Positions 26,247-34,481 of a stretch of 64,000 nucleotides of DNA are shown one piece after another. The position numbers were made by a program, and so were the translations under genes. Origin of the DNA: Micromonospora sp. C31 (GTDB lineage: Bacteria > Actinomycetota > Actinomycetes > Mycobacteriales > Micromonosporaceae); assembly GCF_018070575.1 (NCBI RefSeq), contig NZ_JAGPXN010000024.1, positions 1-64,000 on the forward strand, in the 5' to 3' direction. The notes beneath the pieces were generated by a model. The model ran no database searches, was not told where the DNA came from, and saw only the letters and a list, made by a program, of their open reading frames with translations. Position 1 is the stretch's first letter, and each line of letters starts with the position of its first letter.

Positions 26247-27391
26247 CGCCGCGCCCCCGGCGTCGGCCTTCCCCCGGCACCGCCACGGGTCTGGGCCCGA
26301 ATCGGGTCGTCGATGCCGCTCGCCGAGGCCCGTTGCCGCCACTGCGCCGGGTCGGTCCACACCGAGCGGGGCGGTGGCGTGGCACCGGACTGCCTGGGGA
26401 AGATCTCCCCCTTGAACACGACCAGGTCCAGGGTGGCCTGGGCCCGGATCGGCTGCCCCTCCCCGTCGAACCGGGTGAGGTTGACATTCAGCGTGCTCAG
26501 CTTGACCGTCATGGAGAGCTTGCCCCAGGTGAAGGTGAGATCGGGCAGTGCGGCCTCGCTGGTGGCGCGGTTCTGGTCTTCGGGGGTGGGCGTCCCGGAG
26601 AAGGCGATCAGCTTCTGCACGTCCTGCGCCACGCCGGGCCCGACCAGGAGCACCTCCCCCGCCGACACCCGCAGCGCGGTGTCCGAGGCGATCACCAGGC
26701 CCTTGCCCTGCCCGACGAGCTGGCTGGCCCGGGAGGATCGGGTGATGTTCATCCTGGTCGGGTTGTAGGCGAAGGTGACCGTGCCGATCGTCGGCGACGA
26801 CAGCGAGGCCGTCGCCGCCCGAACCTGGAGGTCGGGGAAGAAGCCCTCGTGCACCAGTTCCAGGCGCTCCACCGCCACCTGGTTGGTGTCGGCGGAGAGG
26901 TCCGGTCCGGACCACGACGACGGGCGTACGCCGTAGAGCAGCCAACTGTCGACCGGTTCGCCGTCGGCGTCGAGCAGGGTGATCCGGGCGGTGGTCCGGG
27001 TGTCGTCGCCGGTGCCGTCCCGCCAGGAGCCCAGGACGTCGACCAGCCAGCGCTGCAACCGCGCGGAGTGCTCCCGGTGGACGGCCCGTTCCAGCACGAG
27101 CGGCGGGTAGCTGACCTCGCCCGGCAGGTGGTACTGGCCGACGTAGTCCCCGCTCACCCGGACCACCTCCGGCCTGAAGTCGGCCCGCAGGCCCCGGCAG
27201 GAGCGCCAGAGGCCGAGTTGGACGCCGCCGATGGTCACCTGGAACCGCATGGCGAGGCCGAGCTTGTCGGTCCGCCGGACCCCGGGTCCGCTGCGGAACA
27301 ACTGCGCCAGGCCACCGGAGGCCAGCCCCTGCGCGGTCTGGTTCGGGTCGCCCAGCATGCCGCCGAGCTGTCCCGCGGAGATCGTCGCCAT
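26243..27391 (-). CDS. Tube-initiator/LysM-type adaptor fusion of the eCIS
   Basis: A 382-aa protein that appears to join two components. Residues about 45-200 are a T4 gp19-like tail-tube domain (RFQVTIGGVQLGLWRSCRGL, SWLLYGVRPSSWSGPDLSAD, VERLELVHEGFFPDL). Residues about 205-350 match the CIS tube/LysM adaptor (Afp7-like) that connects the inner tube to the spike hub (VTFAYNPTRMNITRSSRA, LTFTWGKLSMTVKLSTLNVN). The C-terminal 30 residues are low-complexity. ATG 27391 is preferred over GTG 27394 because it is 5 bases after ACGGAG. In better-known eCIS these are often separate genes. Confidence 0.85.
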   Translation of the reverse strand: MATISAGQLGGMLGDPNQTAQGLASGGLAQLFRSGPGVRRTDKLGLAMRFQVTIGGVQLGLWRSCRGLRADFRPEVVRVSGDYVGQYHLPGEVSYPPLVLERAVHREHSARLQRWLVDVLGSWRDGTGDDTRTTARITLLDADGEPVDSWLLYGVRPSSWSGPDLSADTNQVAVERLELVHEGFFPDLQVRAATASLSSPTIGTVTFAYNPTRMNITRSSRASQLVGQGKGLVIASDTALRVSAGEVLLVGPGVAQDVQKLIAFSGTPTPEDQNRATSEAALPDLTFTWGKLSMTVKLSTLNVNLTRFDGEGQPIRAQATLDLVVFKGEIFPRQSGATPPPRSVWTDPAQWRQRASASGIDDPIRAQTRGGAGGRPTPGARR

Positions 27392-27433
27392 CACTGCTCC
27401 GTTCTTGGTCTGGCTGCGTGGTGGAGGGCCGGG

Positions 27434-27919
27434 TCAGAGCGAGAACGAGACGTCGTCGTCGAGGAAGCCGGTGTGGGCCAGCTCCAGGGTCTCCACGACG
27501 ATCCCGACCCGACTCGGGTCGAGTTCGGACACCGACCAGCCGACCGGGAAGAAGTGCTTCAACTCCCAGCCGACGATCTTGATGCCGAGGCTGTCGACGA
27601 GCTGGATGCTGCCGCTGAGTGGCTGGTACCGCCGGGCCTGCTGGCAGAGCCACTCCTGCACCACCTGGGAGTCGAAACAGACCGCCCGGCTTAGCCGGAT
27701 CCGGCTGTAGGTCGGGTCGCCCACGAAGGTGTGCACGTCGTTGCTGTCCCCGGCGCGGTACTCGCAAACCTGCCAGGTCACGCCGAGGCCGGAGACCCGG
27801 GACCAGGAGCCGAGGTTGTAGCGCTCGTCGTCGATGACCACCAGGTACCGGTGGTTGACTCCGGTGACCTCGAAGAAGCCACCCATCAACCGGGCCGCGG
27901 TGGAGAGACCGCCCGCCAT
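27434..27919 (-). CDS. eCIS tail tube protein (second copy)
   Basis: A 161-aa T4 gp19-like tube protein. It shows the fold signature FFEVTGVNHRYLVVIDDERY, then SRVSGLGVTWQVCEY and LELAHTGFLDD. Compared with the major tube at 31464-31946, it is more divergent and sits next to the tube-LysM fusion, as expected for a tube-initiator ring between hub and major tube. ATG 27919 follows GAGGAGGT. Confidence 0.9.
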   Translation of the reverse strand: MAGGLSTAARLMGGFFEVTGVNHRYLVVIDDERYNLGSWSRVSGLGVTWQVCEYRAGDSNDVHTFVGDPTYSRIRLSRAVCFDSQVVQEWLCQQARRYQPLSGSIQLVDSLGIKIVGWELKHFFPVGWSVSELDPSRVGIVVETLELAHTGFLDDDVSFSL

Positions 27920-28020
27920 CGTTCGTACCTCCTCGTCGTCTGCGTCGTCGTGCTGGTGGATCGCGCGTTTCCGGTCCGGGTGTTCCTGTGCCCGGTGTTC
28001 CTCGACGGGGCGTCGTCGGG

Positions 28021-31005
28021 TCAGGGGAACCGGGCCAGTCGTCCGCCGCGTTCCCGATCGACCAGCAGTTCCTGTCGGAGCCGGGCGCGCAGCCGTCCGT
28101 AGAGACGTCCGGCCAGTTCCTCCAGGTCGTCCGCGTCGTCCAGGTCCACCGTCCGCCCCGGCAGCCGGTCACCGAGCCAGGAGCGCAGGAACGCGATGTC
28201 CCGGTCGAGACGAGCCGTGGCGGCCTCCTCCCGCTCCGTCGCGGTACGCAGCTCCTCGCGGAGTCGCTCCACCGCGCCGCGGACCTCGGCGAGGCGGCCG
28301 GCACTCCGGTCGAACGCGGGCGGGGCGGTCGCGGCGGCCACCTCGGCCCGTAGCGCCGCCAGGGTCGTCTCCGGCATGGGCTCGGACGACCCGACCTGCT
28401 CGGCCCCTTCCTGCCGGTTCACCTCGGCCCGCACCAGGTCGCGCAGGTCGGCCAGGGCGTCGGCGGAGCCCCCCACGGGTGCCCGCTGCGCCGGGTGACC
28501 CGTCGGGGCCGGGCCGGCGGGACCGGCCCGCCAGGTCAGCCCGCCGTCCGACGTTGCCCCCCAGGTGCCCCCCGCGGACGTCGAGGTCGCTCCGGCGGGG
28601 ACGACCGCACCGCCGGCCACCAGGGGCACCGTCGGAGAGGTCGGGCCCACCCCGTTCGGCGTGGACGCGCCACCGAAGGCGTACTCGGCGGCCAGGGCAC
28701 GTGCCTCCAGGTCACGTCCAGCGGCCGTCGACTCCGCCGGGGTCGTCCCGCCGAGCACGCGCTGCTGCACGACGTGGGCCAGCTCGTGGGCGAGCAGGGC
28801 CCGGGCGGGCGGCGCGTCGAGCGGGCCGGCCTCCGCCGGCAACAGGACCTCGCCGTTCCGGGCGGCGGCACGGGCACCGGCCTGCCGTACCTCGGCGGTG
28901 GCCCGGGGGCCGCGCCGGACCGGCACGTCCGAGACGTCGACGTCGTACCGGCGGCGGAACCCGTCCACCAGTACGGCGGGCACCGGCTCGGCGGTAGGCC
29001 CCTCGGCCGGTGCGGCCGGGAGCACCCGGGACGGCGGGTCCGGGTACCGCAGCGGCACGGCCGGTGGGTGCCCCGGCCGGGTGGGCGGCGCGTTGCCGGA
29101 CGGACCACCAGCCGTCAGGTCGTCTCCCGACCTTCGCTCCGGCGTCGCTTGCTCCCCGTCGGTGCCCGTCACCGGAGACGACCGGCGCAAGGGACCGCCC
29201 GGAGTGGACGGCACGGCTGTTGCGGAGGTGATCCGGTCGTCCGTGGCCGACGCCAGTCCGGTGCCGGGTGCCAGCGCCGGCCACGGGTCCGCGACCACCG
29301 GCATACCGATGGCGGGCCCGGTCGGAGACGCCGGGCGCCCCGCGGGCGGGGTGGGCGTGCTCGGGGTGGACGCACCCGACGTCGGTTCCGTCCCGGTGGG
29401 ACGCGGATCGGCGTACCCCGCGACGCTGGCTGGGGTGGGCAGCCGTGGGGCACCGGTGGTTGGCTCCCCCGCGTCGCCGGACAGCGCGCCGCTGGTGGAC
29501 ACCGGACGGCTGACCGGCGGTGCGTCGCCGCGATCCTCCTCAAGGGTCGCCGGGTCAGGGCCGATGACCGACACCGCACCGCCGCCCGACAGTCGACCAG
29601 GAGTTCGGGCCGGGAGTTCCGTGCGGATGACCGATGCCGGCACCCCGATCGTGGCGGGTGACACCGGCGCCGGCCGTTCCCCGGCGCCGACCGACGAGGT
29701 GTCCGTACGCCGGGTCAGGAACCGGGCCGGCGACAGCGCAGTCTGGTCACCCGCCGGACGTACGGCGACCCCACCCTGCGGCGCGGCGACCGGGTCACCT
29801 CCCGATGGGTCGTCCGGTCCGGCGGTCGACCCGGTCCGTTCCACCCGCCGCGTGACCGGTCCGGTAGGCCGATCCGGGCGGTGCGTGGCCGGCCCGATCG
29901 GCTCGTCGCGGCGGTGCGGGGCCGGGCTGGCCGGGGCGGCGGGGCTGTGTGCGGACCGTCCGGTCGGGTCGTCGGAGCGGTGCGCGGGCGGGTCGGTCGG
30001 CGACACGGGCGGCGGGTCCTCGGCCGGTGGCGGGGCGGTGTTCGTCGCCGGCACTGCTGCCGGGCGGTCCCCCCGGGCGCTCACCGCGTCCACCGGCCTC
30101 ACCTCGCTGGGGGTGACCGGCGTGTCCTCCCCCGCCGGAGCCGGGCGGGTCGGTGTGCGCCGGGCGGACCGGGCACGGGAAACCACCTCGACCGGGCGGA
30201 CCGCCCGACCGGGCGCCGGTGCCGAGCCGGCACCGAGCTGCTCGCCGTCGGGCGGCGGATCGGTGGCGCGCGGTGCGGTCTCGGTCCGCTGTCGCACGGC
30301 CCCCGGCGTCCCGGCCGAGCGGGCCGCCTCCGCCGCCCGGGTGGCCTCGGCCGCGACGTAGACGTCCTCGAAACCGGGGGGCGGCCAGACGGGCGCGACC
30401 GGCAGTCCGGCAGCGGCGAACCGGGCGGCGGTCCGGGTTGCCGCCTCGTCACGCCCGGCCGGGCCACCGTTGCGCGCCGGTCCGGTGGCCGGGTCCAGGT
30501 CGGGCTTCAAGCTGCTGGCCGGGTCCAGCGGGTGCTCCGGGCCGATGGCCGGGTACAGGTCGTCGTTTCCGGCCAGCGGGGTCGCGTGGGTGGCTGCCGG
30601 GACGACCGGCGCCAGCGTGCGGGGCGTGTCCACCGGACGGCGCACCGGGCGGGCGGGGTGCTCGGTGGGCAGCGGCGCGACGACGGGCCCGGCGGACCGG
30701 GGGACGGCGGTGGCGACGGCGTCGGAGAAGGCCGGCCCGGACGACGGGACACCCGCCAACACCGGGGGCAGGGTGAGCGTGACCATGGCCGGGACGGGTG
30801 CCACGGTCAGCAGGGGCGCGGCGGCTGCGGCCCACTCCCGAGCGGGGTACGCCGACGCCGCCAGCGGCACGGGCACCCGCGCCAGCGGGGCGTCCACCAG
30901 CGACCGCCGTCCCCCGGCGGGCGGCACCGACGCCGGGACGGACGCCTCGGCGGCCGGCTGACGGCCCGGCCGGAACAACCGGCGGGGCCGGAGGGACCAG
31001 GCCAT
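28021..31005 (-). CDS. eCIS-associated DUF4157 protein with HExxH motif
   Basis: A 994-aa protein. Residues 1-660 are Pro/Ala/Thr-rich and probably disordered. Residues about 675-780 are a DUF4157 (eCIS core) domain (VDGFRRRYDVDVSDVPVRRG, ARALLAHELAHVVQQRVLGG), with a zinc-metallopeptidase HELAH motif at 740-744. The C-terminal 130 residues form charged coiled-coil helices. DUF4157 domains mark proteins loaded in or processed with eCIS particles; some are self-cleaving leaders of cargo. ATG 31005 follows a perfect AAGGAGGT. It is located between the CxxC protein and the second tube gene. It may be a cargo, a cargo-processing protease or a luminal ruler; the length and coiled coil keep a tape-measure role open. 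Confidence 0.88.
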   Translation of the reverse strand: MAWSLRPRRLFRPGRQPAAEASVPASVPPAGGRRSLVDAPLARVPVPLAASAYPAREWAAAAAPLLTVAPVPAMVTLTLPPVLAGVPSSGPAFSDAVATAVPRSAGPVVAPLPTEHPARPVRRPVDTPRTLAPVVPAATHATPLAGNDDLYPAIGPEHPLDPASSLKPDLDPATGPARNGGPAGRDEAATRTAARFAAAGLPVAPVWPPPGFEDVYVAAEATRAAEAARSAGTPGAVRQRTETAPRATDPPPDGEQLGAGSAPAPGRAVRPVEVVSRARSARRTPTRPAPAGEDTPVTPSEVRPVDAVSARGDRPAAVPATNTAPPPAEDPPPVSPTDPPAHRSDDPTGRSAHSPAAPASPAPHRRDEPIGPATHRPDRPTGPVTRRVERTGSTAGPDDPSGGDPVAAPQGGVAVRPAGDQTALSPARFLTRRTDTSSVGAGERPAPVSPATIGVPASVIRTELPARTPGRLSGGGAVSVIGPDPATLEEDRGDAPPVSRPVSTSGALSGDAGEPTTGAPRLPTPASVAGYADPRPTGTEPTSGASTPSTPTPPAGRPASPTGPAIGMPVVADPWPALAPGTGLASATDDRITSATAVPSTPGGPLRRSSPVTGTDGEQATPERRSGDDLTAGGPSGNAPPTRPGHPPAVPLRYPDPPSRVLPAAPAEGPTAEPVPAVLVDGFRRRYDVDVSDVPVRRGPRATAEVRQAGARAAARNGEVLLPAEAGPLDAPPARALLAHELAHVVQQRVLGGTTPAESTAAGRDLEARALAAEYAFGGASTPNGVGPTSPTVPLVAGGAVVPAGATSTSAGGTWGATSDGGLTWRAGPAGPAPTGHPAQRAPVGGSADALADLRDLVRAEVNRQEGAEQVGSSEPMPETTLAALRAEVAAATAPPAFDRSAGRLAEVRGAVERLREELRTATEREEAATARLDRDIAFLRSWLGDRLPGRTVDLDDADDLEELAGRLYGRLRARLRQELLVDRERGGRLARFP

Positions 31006-31060
31006 CCCCCACCTCCTTGGAAATCAGCTCAGGGACCGGTTCGTGGTCGGGAGGGACGGG

Positions 31061-31477
31061 TCAGGCTCCCGCTGGCACGGCGCCGGCCAGGTCCACCGCG
31101 AACTCGTCGCCGCAGTGCGGGCAGGTGACCTCCGCGCCGGTGTGCCCCTGCTGGTTGACCCGCCGGTAGAGGTCCTGGAGGAAGGCCAGGTCGGAGGCGA
31201 AGAGCCGCTCGATCACCGTGGTGTCGACCGGCTGCACCGCACCGATCCGGGTCACCGTCCGGGCCAGCAGCAACACGGTGAGGTACGCCGGGTTCTGCCG
31301 TACCCGGGGATCGCCCTGGGGGTGGATCTCGTCGCGGGCCGTGGCGAGCCGCAGGACGCCCTGCCGGTGCACCGCGCCCCGCTCGTCGACCAGCCCACGG
31401 GGCAGCACGAACGGGAACTCGGTGCGCGGGCCCGCCGCCGGTCCAGCGGCGGGCCCGGCGAGGTCAGATCCGCGCAT
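31061..31477 (-). CDS. Small eCIS assembly protein with CxxC motif
   Basis: A 138-aa conserved-type protein located directly after the major tube gene, with a 14-bp overlap. The middle is helical (AYLTVLLLARTVTRIGAVQP, DLAFLQDLYRRVNQQ). The C-terminus carries CPHCGDEF, half of a zinc-knuckle, with no second Cys pair visible. By position it resembles phage tail-assembly proteins encoded after the tube gene, which chaperone the tape measure. ATG 31477 is the only reasonable start. Exact function unknown. Confidence 0.8.
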   Translation of the reverse strand: MRGSDLAGPAAGPAAGPRTEFPFVLPRGLVDERGAVHRQGVLRLATARDEIHPQGDPRVRQNPAYLTVLLLARTVTRIGAVQPVDTTVIERLFASDLAFLQDLYRRVNQQGHTGAEVTCPHCGDEFAVDLAGAVPAGA

Positions 31478-31946
31478 TGAAGTCGAACAGGTCGTCGCAC
31501 ATCAGCGTGACCGTCTGGTAGACGATGTCGGTAGCGCCGGCCTTGACCCCGCTGACCTCCACCTTCGCCGGCCAGGCGTTGGTCATCATGTAGGTCAGCC
31601 GGGCGTCGCCGTTGAGGTCGTCACCGGGCCCGTAGAGCTTCAGTGCGCAGTCCCGATACGCGTCGTACATCAGATTGCGCACCTTCTGGTGCCAGAGCCA
31701 GAGGTCACCGTTGAGGTCGAGTCCCCGCTTGAGGGTGACCATCGGCGGCTTGGTCCGGCCGAAGTGCCGGGAGAAGATCGGCCCGGTGGGACCGGCGGCC
31801 ATGTACTCGGCGTTCTCCACCTCGCTGCTGATGCCGACCAGCTCGGCGAAGTTGACCGCGTTCATGCCCGGCACCTCCAGCCGGAACACGGCGGCACTGA
31901 TGATCTCGGTGTTCTGGCGCGGGTCCTGGGTACCCTGACCTGCCAT
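31464..31946 (-). CDS. eCIS major tail tube protein
   Basis: A 160-aa T4 gp19-like inner tube subunit (AAVFRLEVPGMNAVNFAELV, FSRHFGRTKPPMVTLKRGLD, GATDIVYQTVTLMCDDLFDF). It stacks as hexameric rings inside the sheath and forms the channel delivered on contraction. It follows the sheath gene by 33 bp, the usual sheath-tube order. ATG 31946 follows AGGAAGGA. Confidence 0.95.
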   Translation of the reverse strand: MAGQGTQDPRQNTEIISAAVFRLEVPGMNAVNFAELVGISSEVENAEYMAAGPTGPIFSRHFGRTKPPMVTLKRGLDLNGDLWLWHQKVRNLMYDAYRDCALKLYGPGDDLNGDARLTYMMTNAWPAKVEVSGVKAGATDIVYQTVTLMCDDLFDFNARI

Positions 31947-31979
31947 GGTCGTCCTTCCTGGTTACGTCGTCGCTCGGGC

Positions 31980-33542
31980 TCAGTCGTCGCCCGCGCCGTG
32001 CGAGAGCTGGGAGAGGCGGAACACCACGAACTCGGCCGGCTTGACCGGTGCGATGCCGATGTCGACGGTGAGGATCCCGGCGTCGAGGTTCTCCGGCGGG
32101 TTGTTCTCCGCGTCGCACTTGACGAAGAACGCCTCGGACCAGGTGTCGCCCATCAGGGCGCCGCTGCGCCACACCCGGCGAAGGAACATCGTGATGACCC
32201 GGCGCACCGCGTCCCAGAGCCGGGGATCGTTGGGCTCGAAGACCACCCAGTTGGTGCCGAGCAGGATGGACTTCTCGATCCAGTTGAACAGCCGCCGGAC
32301 GTTGAGGTAGCGCCACTCGGCGTCGCTGGAGAGCGTACGGGCGCCCCAGATCCGGATGCCCTGGCCGGGGAAGGACCGGATGCAGTTGACCCCGATCGGG
32401 TTGAGCTGGTCGTGCTCGCCCCTGGTCAGGCCACTCTCCAGGGCGAGCGCACCCCGGATGATCTCGTTGGCCGGCGCCTTGTGCACGCCCCGGGTGTCGT
32501 CGTTGCGGGCCCACACTCCGGCGACGTGGCCGCTCGGCGGCATGAAGACCGCCCGCCCCTGCGCCGGGTCCATGACCTTGATCCAGGGCCAGTAGAGGGT
32601 CGCGTACTTGGAGTCGTAGCCGGCGACGTCCTGCCGCCATTCCTTGAGGCGCTGCGGGTGCAGCCCGGGCGGCGGGTCGAGGATGGCCACCCGGTCGCCC
32701 ATCAGCTCGCAGTGCGCGATCATCGCGAGTTGGACGGCCTTGTACGCCTCGTCGTCGATGACCCCGCGCTGGTGAGCGGCCGCCAGGTCCGGCACGCTGA
32801 GCATGGTGACGTCCTCGATCGCTTCCAGCCCGGCGAACCCGGTCCGGTCGCTGACGTCCCCGACGTAGTCCTCGGCGCGCACCCTCAGGTCGCCGTCGAC
32901 GGTGGTGGTGTCCGGCAGTGCCGCAGCGGCGAGGGCAACCTCGGCACCGCGTCGAGGCGGGGCGAGCGTCGTGCCCTTGGCCTCCTCGATCTGGATCAGC
33001 TTCGACTGCTGGCGCACGACGGTGACCACGTTGCCGGCACCCCGGCGGGTGGTCAGGTTGTCCAGCGTCTCGACCGGCTTGCCGGCCTGCTTCACCACGA
33101 GCTTGAAGGTGTCGTCGCCGCCCTCGGAGGAGTCGGTGACCTCGACCGAGAGGTCCTGACCGGCCGGGCCGGGCAGGGCGGCGCGAACGGTGAAGGAGAG
33201 CTTCCCGTTGTTCCCGCCGGCCGGCACCGCCGCGGTGGCGTACGCCCCGTCGCCGCCCGCCACCCCGGCGTCGCCGTCGGAGCCACCCACCCGGACGACG
33301 TACGCGCAACCGCCGCCGTTGAGGAAGTATCCGTAGACCGACAGGGGCAGGAACGCCCCCGCAAGGAACCCGCCGAACGTGCGGGTGTACTGCGACCAGT
33401 TGGTGATCAGGGTGGGCTCGTCGACCGGCCCCTTCTCGGCGAAGCCGACGAACGCGGCGACGGCGGTCCCGACCGCCTCGATCGGCCTCGACCCGGAGGA
33501 CACCTCCTCCACGTAGACGCCCGGCGACAGATACGTCGGCAT
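31980..33542 (-). CDS. eCIS contractile sheath protein
   Basis: A 520-aa tail sheath subunit. The start MPTYLSPGVYVEEVSSGSRP is the hallmark N-terminus. The C-terminal assembly domain (RVWRSGALMGDTWSEAFFVK, VDIGIAPVKPAEFVVFRLSQ) carries the handshake region that interlocks sheath layers. Residues about 110-260 form an extra inserted domain typical of longer sheath proteins. ATG 33542 follows AGGAGGT. It is the first gene of the leftward operon, so its promoter probably drives the whole machine. The upstream gap holds a large inverted repeat. Confidence 0.96.
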   Translation of the reverse strand: MPTYLSPGVYVEEVSSGSRPIEAVGTAVAAFVGFAEKGPVDEPTLITNWSQYTRTFGGFLAGAFLPLSVYGYFLNGGGCAYVVRVGGSDGDAGVAGGDGAYATAAVPAGGNNGKLSFTVRAALPGPAGQDLSVEVTDSSEGGDDTFKLVVKQAGKPVETLDNLTTRRGAGNVVTVVRQQSKLIQIEEAKGTTLAPPRRGAEVALAAAALPDTTTVDGDLRVRAEDYVGDVSDRTGFAGLEAIEDVTMLSVPDLAAAHQRGVIDDEAYKAVQLAMIAHCELMGDRVAILDPPPGLHPQRLKEWRQDVAGYDSKYATLYWPWIKVMDPAQGRAVFMPPSGHVAGVWARNDDTRGVHKAPANEIIRGALALESGLTRGEHDQLNPIGVNCIRSFPGQGIRIWGARTLSSDAEWRYLNVRRLFNWIEKSILLGTNWVVFEPNDPRLWDAVRRVITMFLRRVWRSGALMGDTWSEAFFVKCDAENNPPENLDAGILTVDIGIAPVKPAEFVVFRLSQLSHGAGDD

Positions 33543-33594
33543 CGAACCTCCTGTACGACGGTGTGTTGCGGCGAGCATGCCAACGGTGCCGGGC

Positions 33595-33660
33595 CGGATC
33601 CGTTGCCCGCCGGACCGCCACGGGGGTAGGCCGCACTGCCCCGAAGGGCAACGGGATCCG
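33595..33660. promoter_or_regulatory. Interrupted inverted repeat between divergent eCIS operons
   Basis: The arms CGGATCCGTTGCCC (33595-33608) and GGGCAACGGGATCCG (33646-33660) are complementary except for one extra base. They lie in the 178-bp gap between the sheath start and the Pvc16-type start. Each arm contains the GTTGCCC half-site of the palindrome at 13379-13396. It probably binds a regulator of both eCIS operons (inference). Confidence 0.5.
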
Positions 33661-33720
33661 CCCCACCGGCCTGCCCGGTCGCCGAGGCAGGGCGGCCCCG
33701 ACGACCGGCAGGGTGGGTGG

Positions 33721-34329
33721 GTGATCTGGGATGTCGACCTGTCGGTACGGGCCTGGCTGGGCAGCTACCTGCCGCCGGGGGTGCCCGTGGTCTTCGACCC
33801 GCCGGACCGCTGCGCGCAGCTGGCCGGCGAGCGGGTCTCGGCCTTCCTGCTCGATGTGGAGGAGGACCCCGATGGCGTCTCCGCCAGCTGGGACGACCTG
33901 CGCGACGCCACCGGCCAGGTGACCGGACGCCGCCCGCCGGGGCGGCGCTACCGGTTCAGCTACCTGCTGACCGCCTGGGGACCGGACACCGAACGCGAAC
34001 ACCGTCTCCTCGGCGACCTGCTGGTCGGCTGCGCGGGTTGCACCGCGCTGCCCGTCCGTTTCCTCGTCGGGGCCCTGGCGCGGGCGAACCAGCCCGTCGT
34101 GGTGCGCAGCGCCCCCCGCCGCGAGGGAAACGGCGGGTCGGCGTGGCTGCCGCGCGACGGCGCCGCCCGCAGCGGCCTGCACCTGCAACTACTCGTCCCG
34201 TACGTGCCGGAGGCCACGACCGACCTGGCGCCCGCACCGCGCGAGGTGAGCGTCAGCGCCGGACGGCACGGCGGCACCTCCGGGGCCCGCGCCACACGCC
34301 GCCCCGGACGGATCAGCGAACCCGGCTGA
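33721..34329 (+). CDS. Pvc16-type tail terminator/cap protein
   Basis: A 202-aa DUF4255/Pvc16-family protein (IWDVDLSVRAWLGSYLPPGV, YRFSYLLTAWGPDTEREHRL, LGDLL). Related proteins form the hexameric collar at the distal end of eCIS tubes and set the end of sheath polymerisation. A GTG start at 33721 is supported by the purine-rich GGGTGGG in front and by the conserved N-terminus. The C-terminal 45 residues are Pro/Arg-rich. It is the first gene of the rightward set. Confidence 0.85.
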   Translation: MIWDVDLSVRAWLGSYLPPGVPVVFDPPDRCAQLAGERVSAFLLDVEEDPDGVSASWDDLRDATGQVTGRRPPGRRYRFSYLLTAWGPDTEREHRLLGDLLVGCAGCTALPVRFLVGALARANQPVVVRSAPRREGNGGSAWLPRDGAARSGLHLQLLVPYVPEATTDLAPAPREVSVSAGRHGGTSGARATRRPGRISEPG

Positions 34330-34481
34330 GCGCCGAGCGGATCGGGGTGGGGCCGGCCCGAACCGGACGACCCCGACACGGGTCGGGCCAGCGGGTTGCC
34401 CGATGAGGTAACCACAGCTGCCCGTTGGTGTTCCTCGATCGCGGTACTGCCGGCACCCGCCGCGCGGCGAGACTGCGCGGC

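Noticed and set aside
26249..28304. N-terminal extension of the VgrG frame across the tube genes
   Set aside because: The continuous frame upstream of 26246 is Arg/Pro-rich and overlaps the two tube-type genes, which have better signatures and ribosome sites.
33577..33720. Longer N-terminus of the Pvc16-type protein from ATG 33577
   Set aside because: The added 48 residues are Arg/Pro/Gly-rich and cover the sheath promoter region; GTG 33721 gives the family N-terminus.
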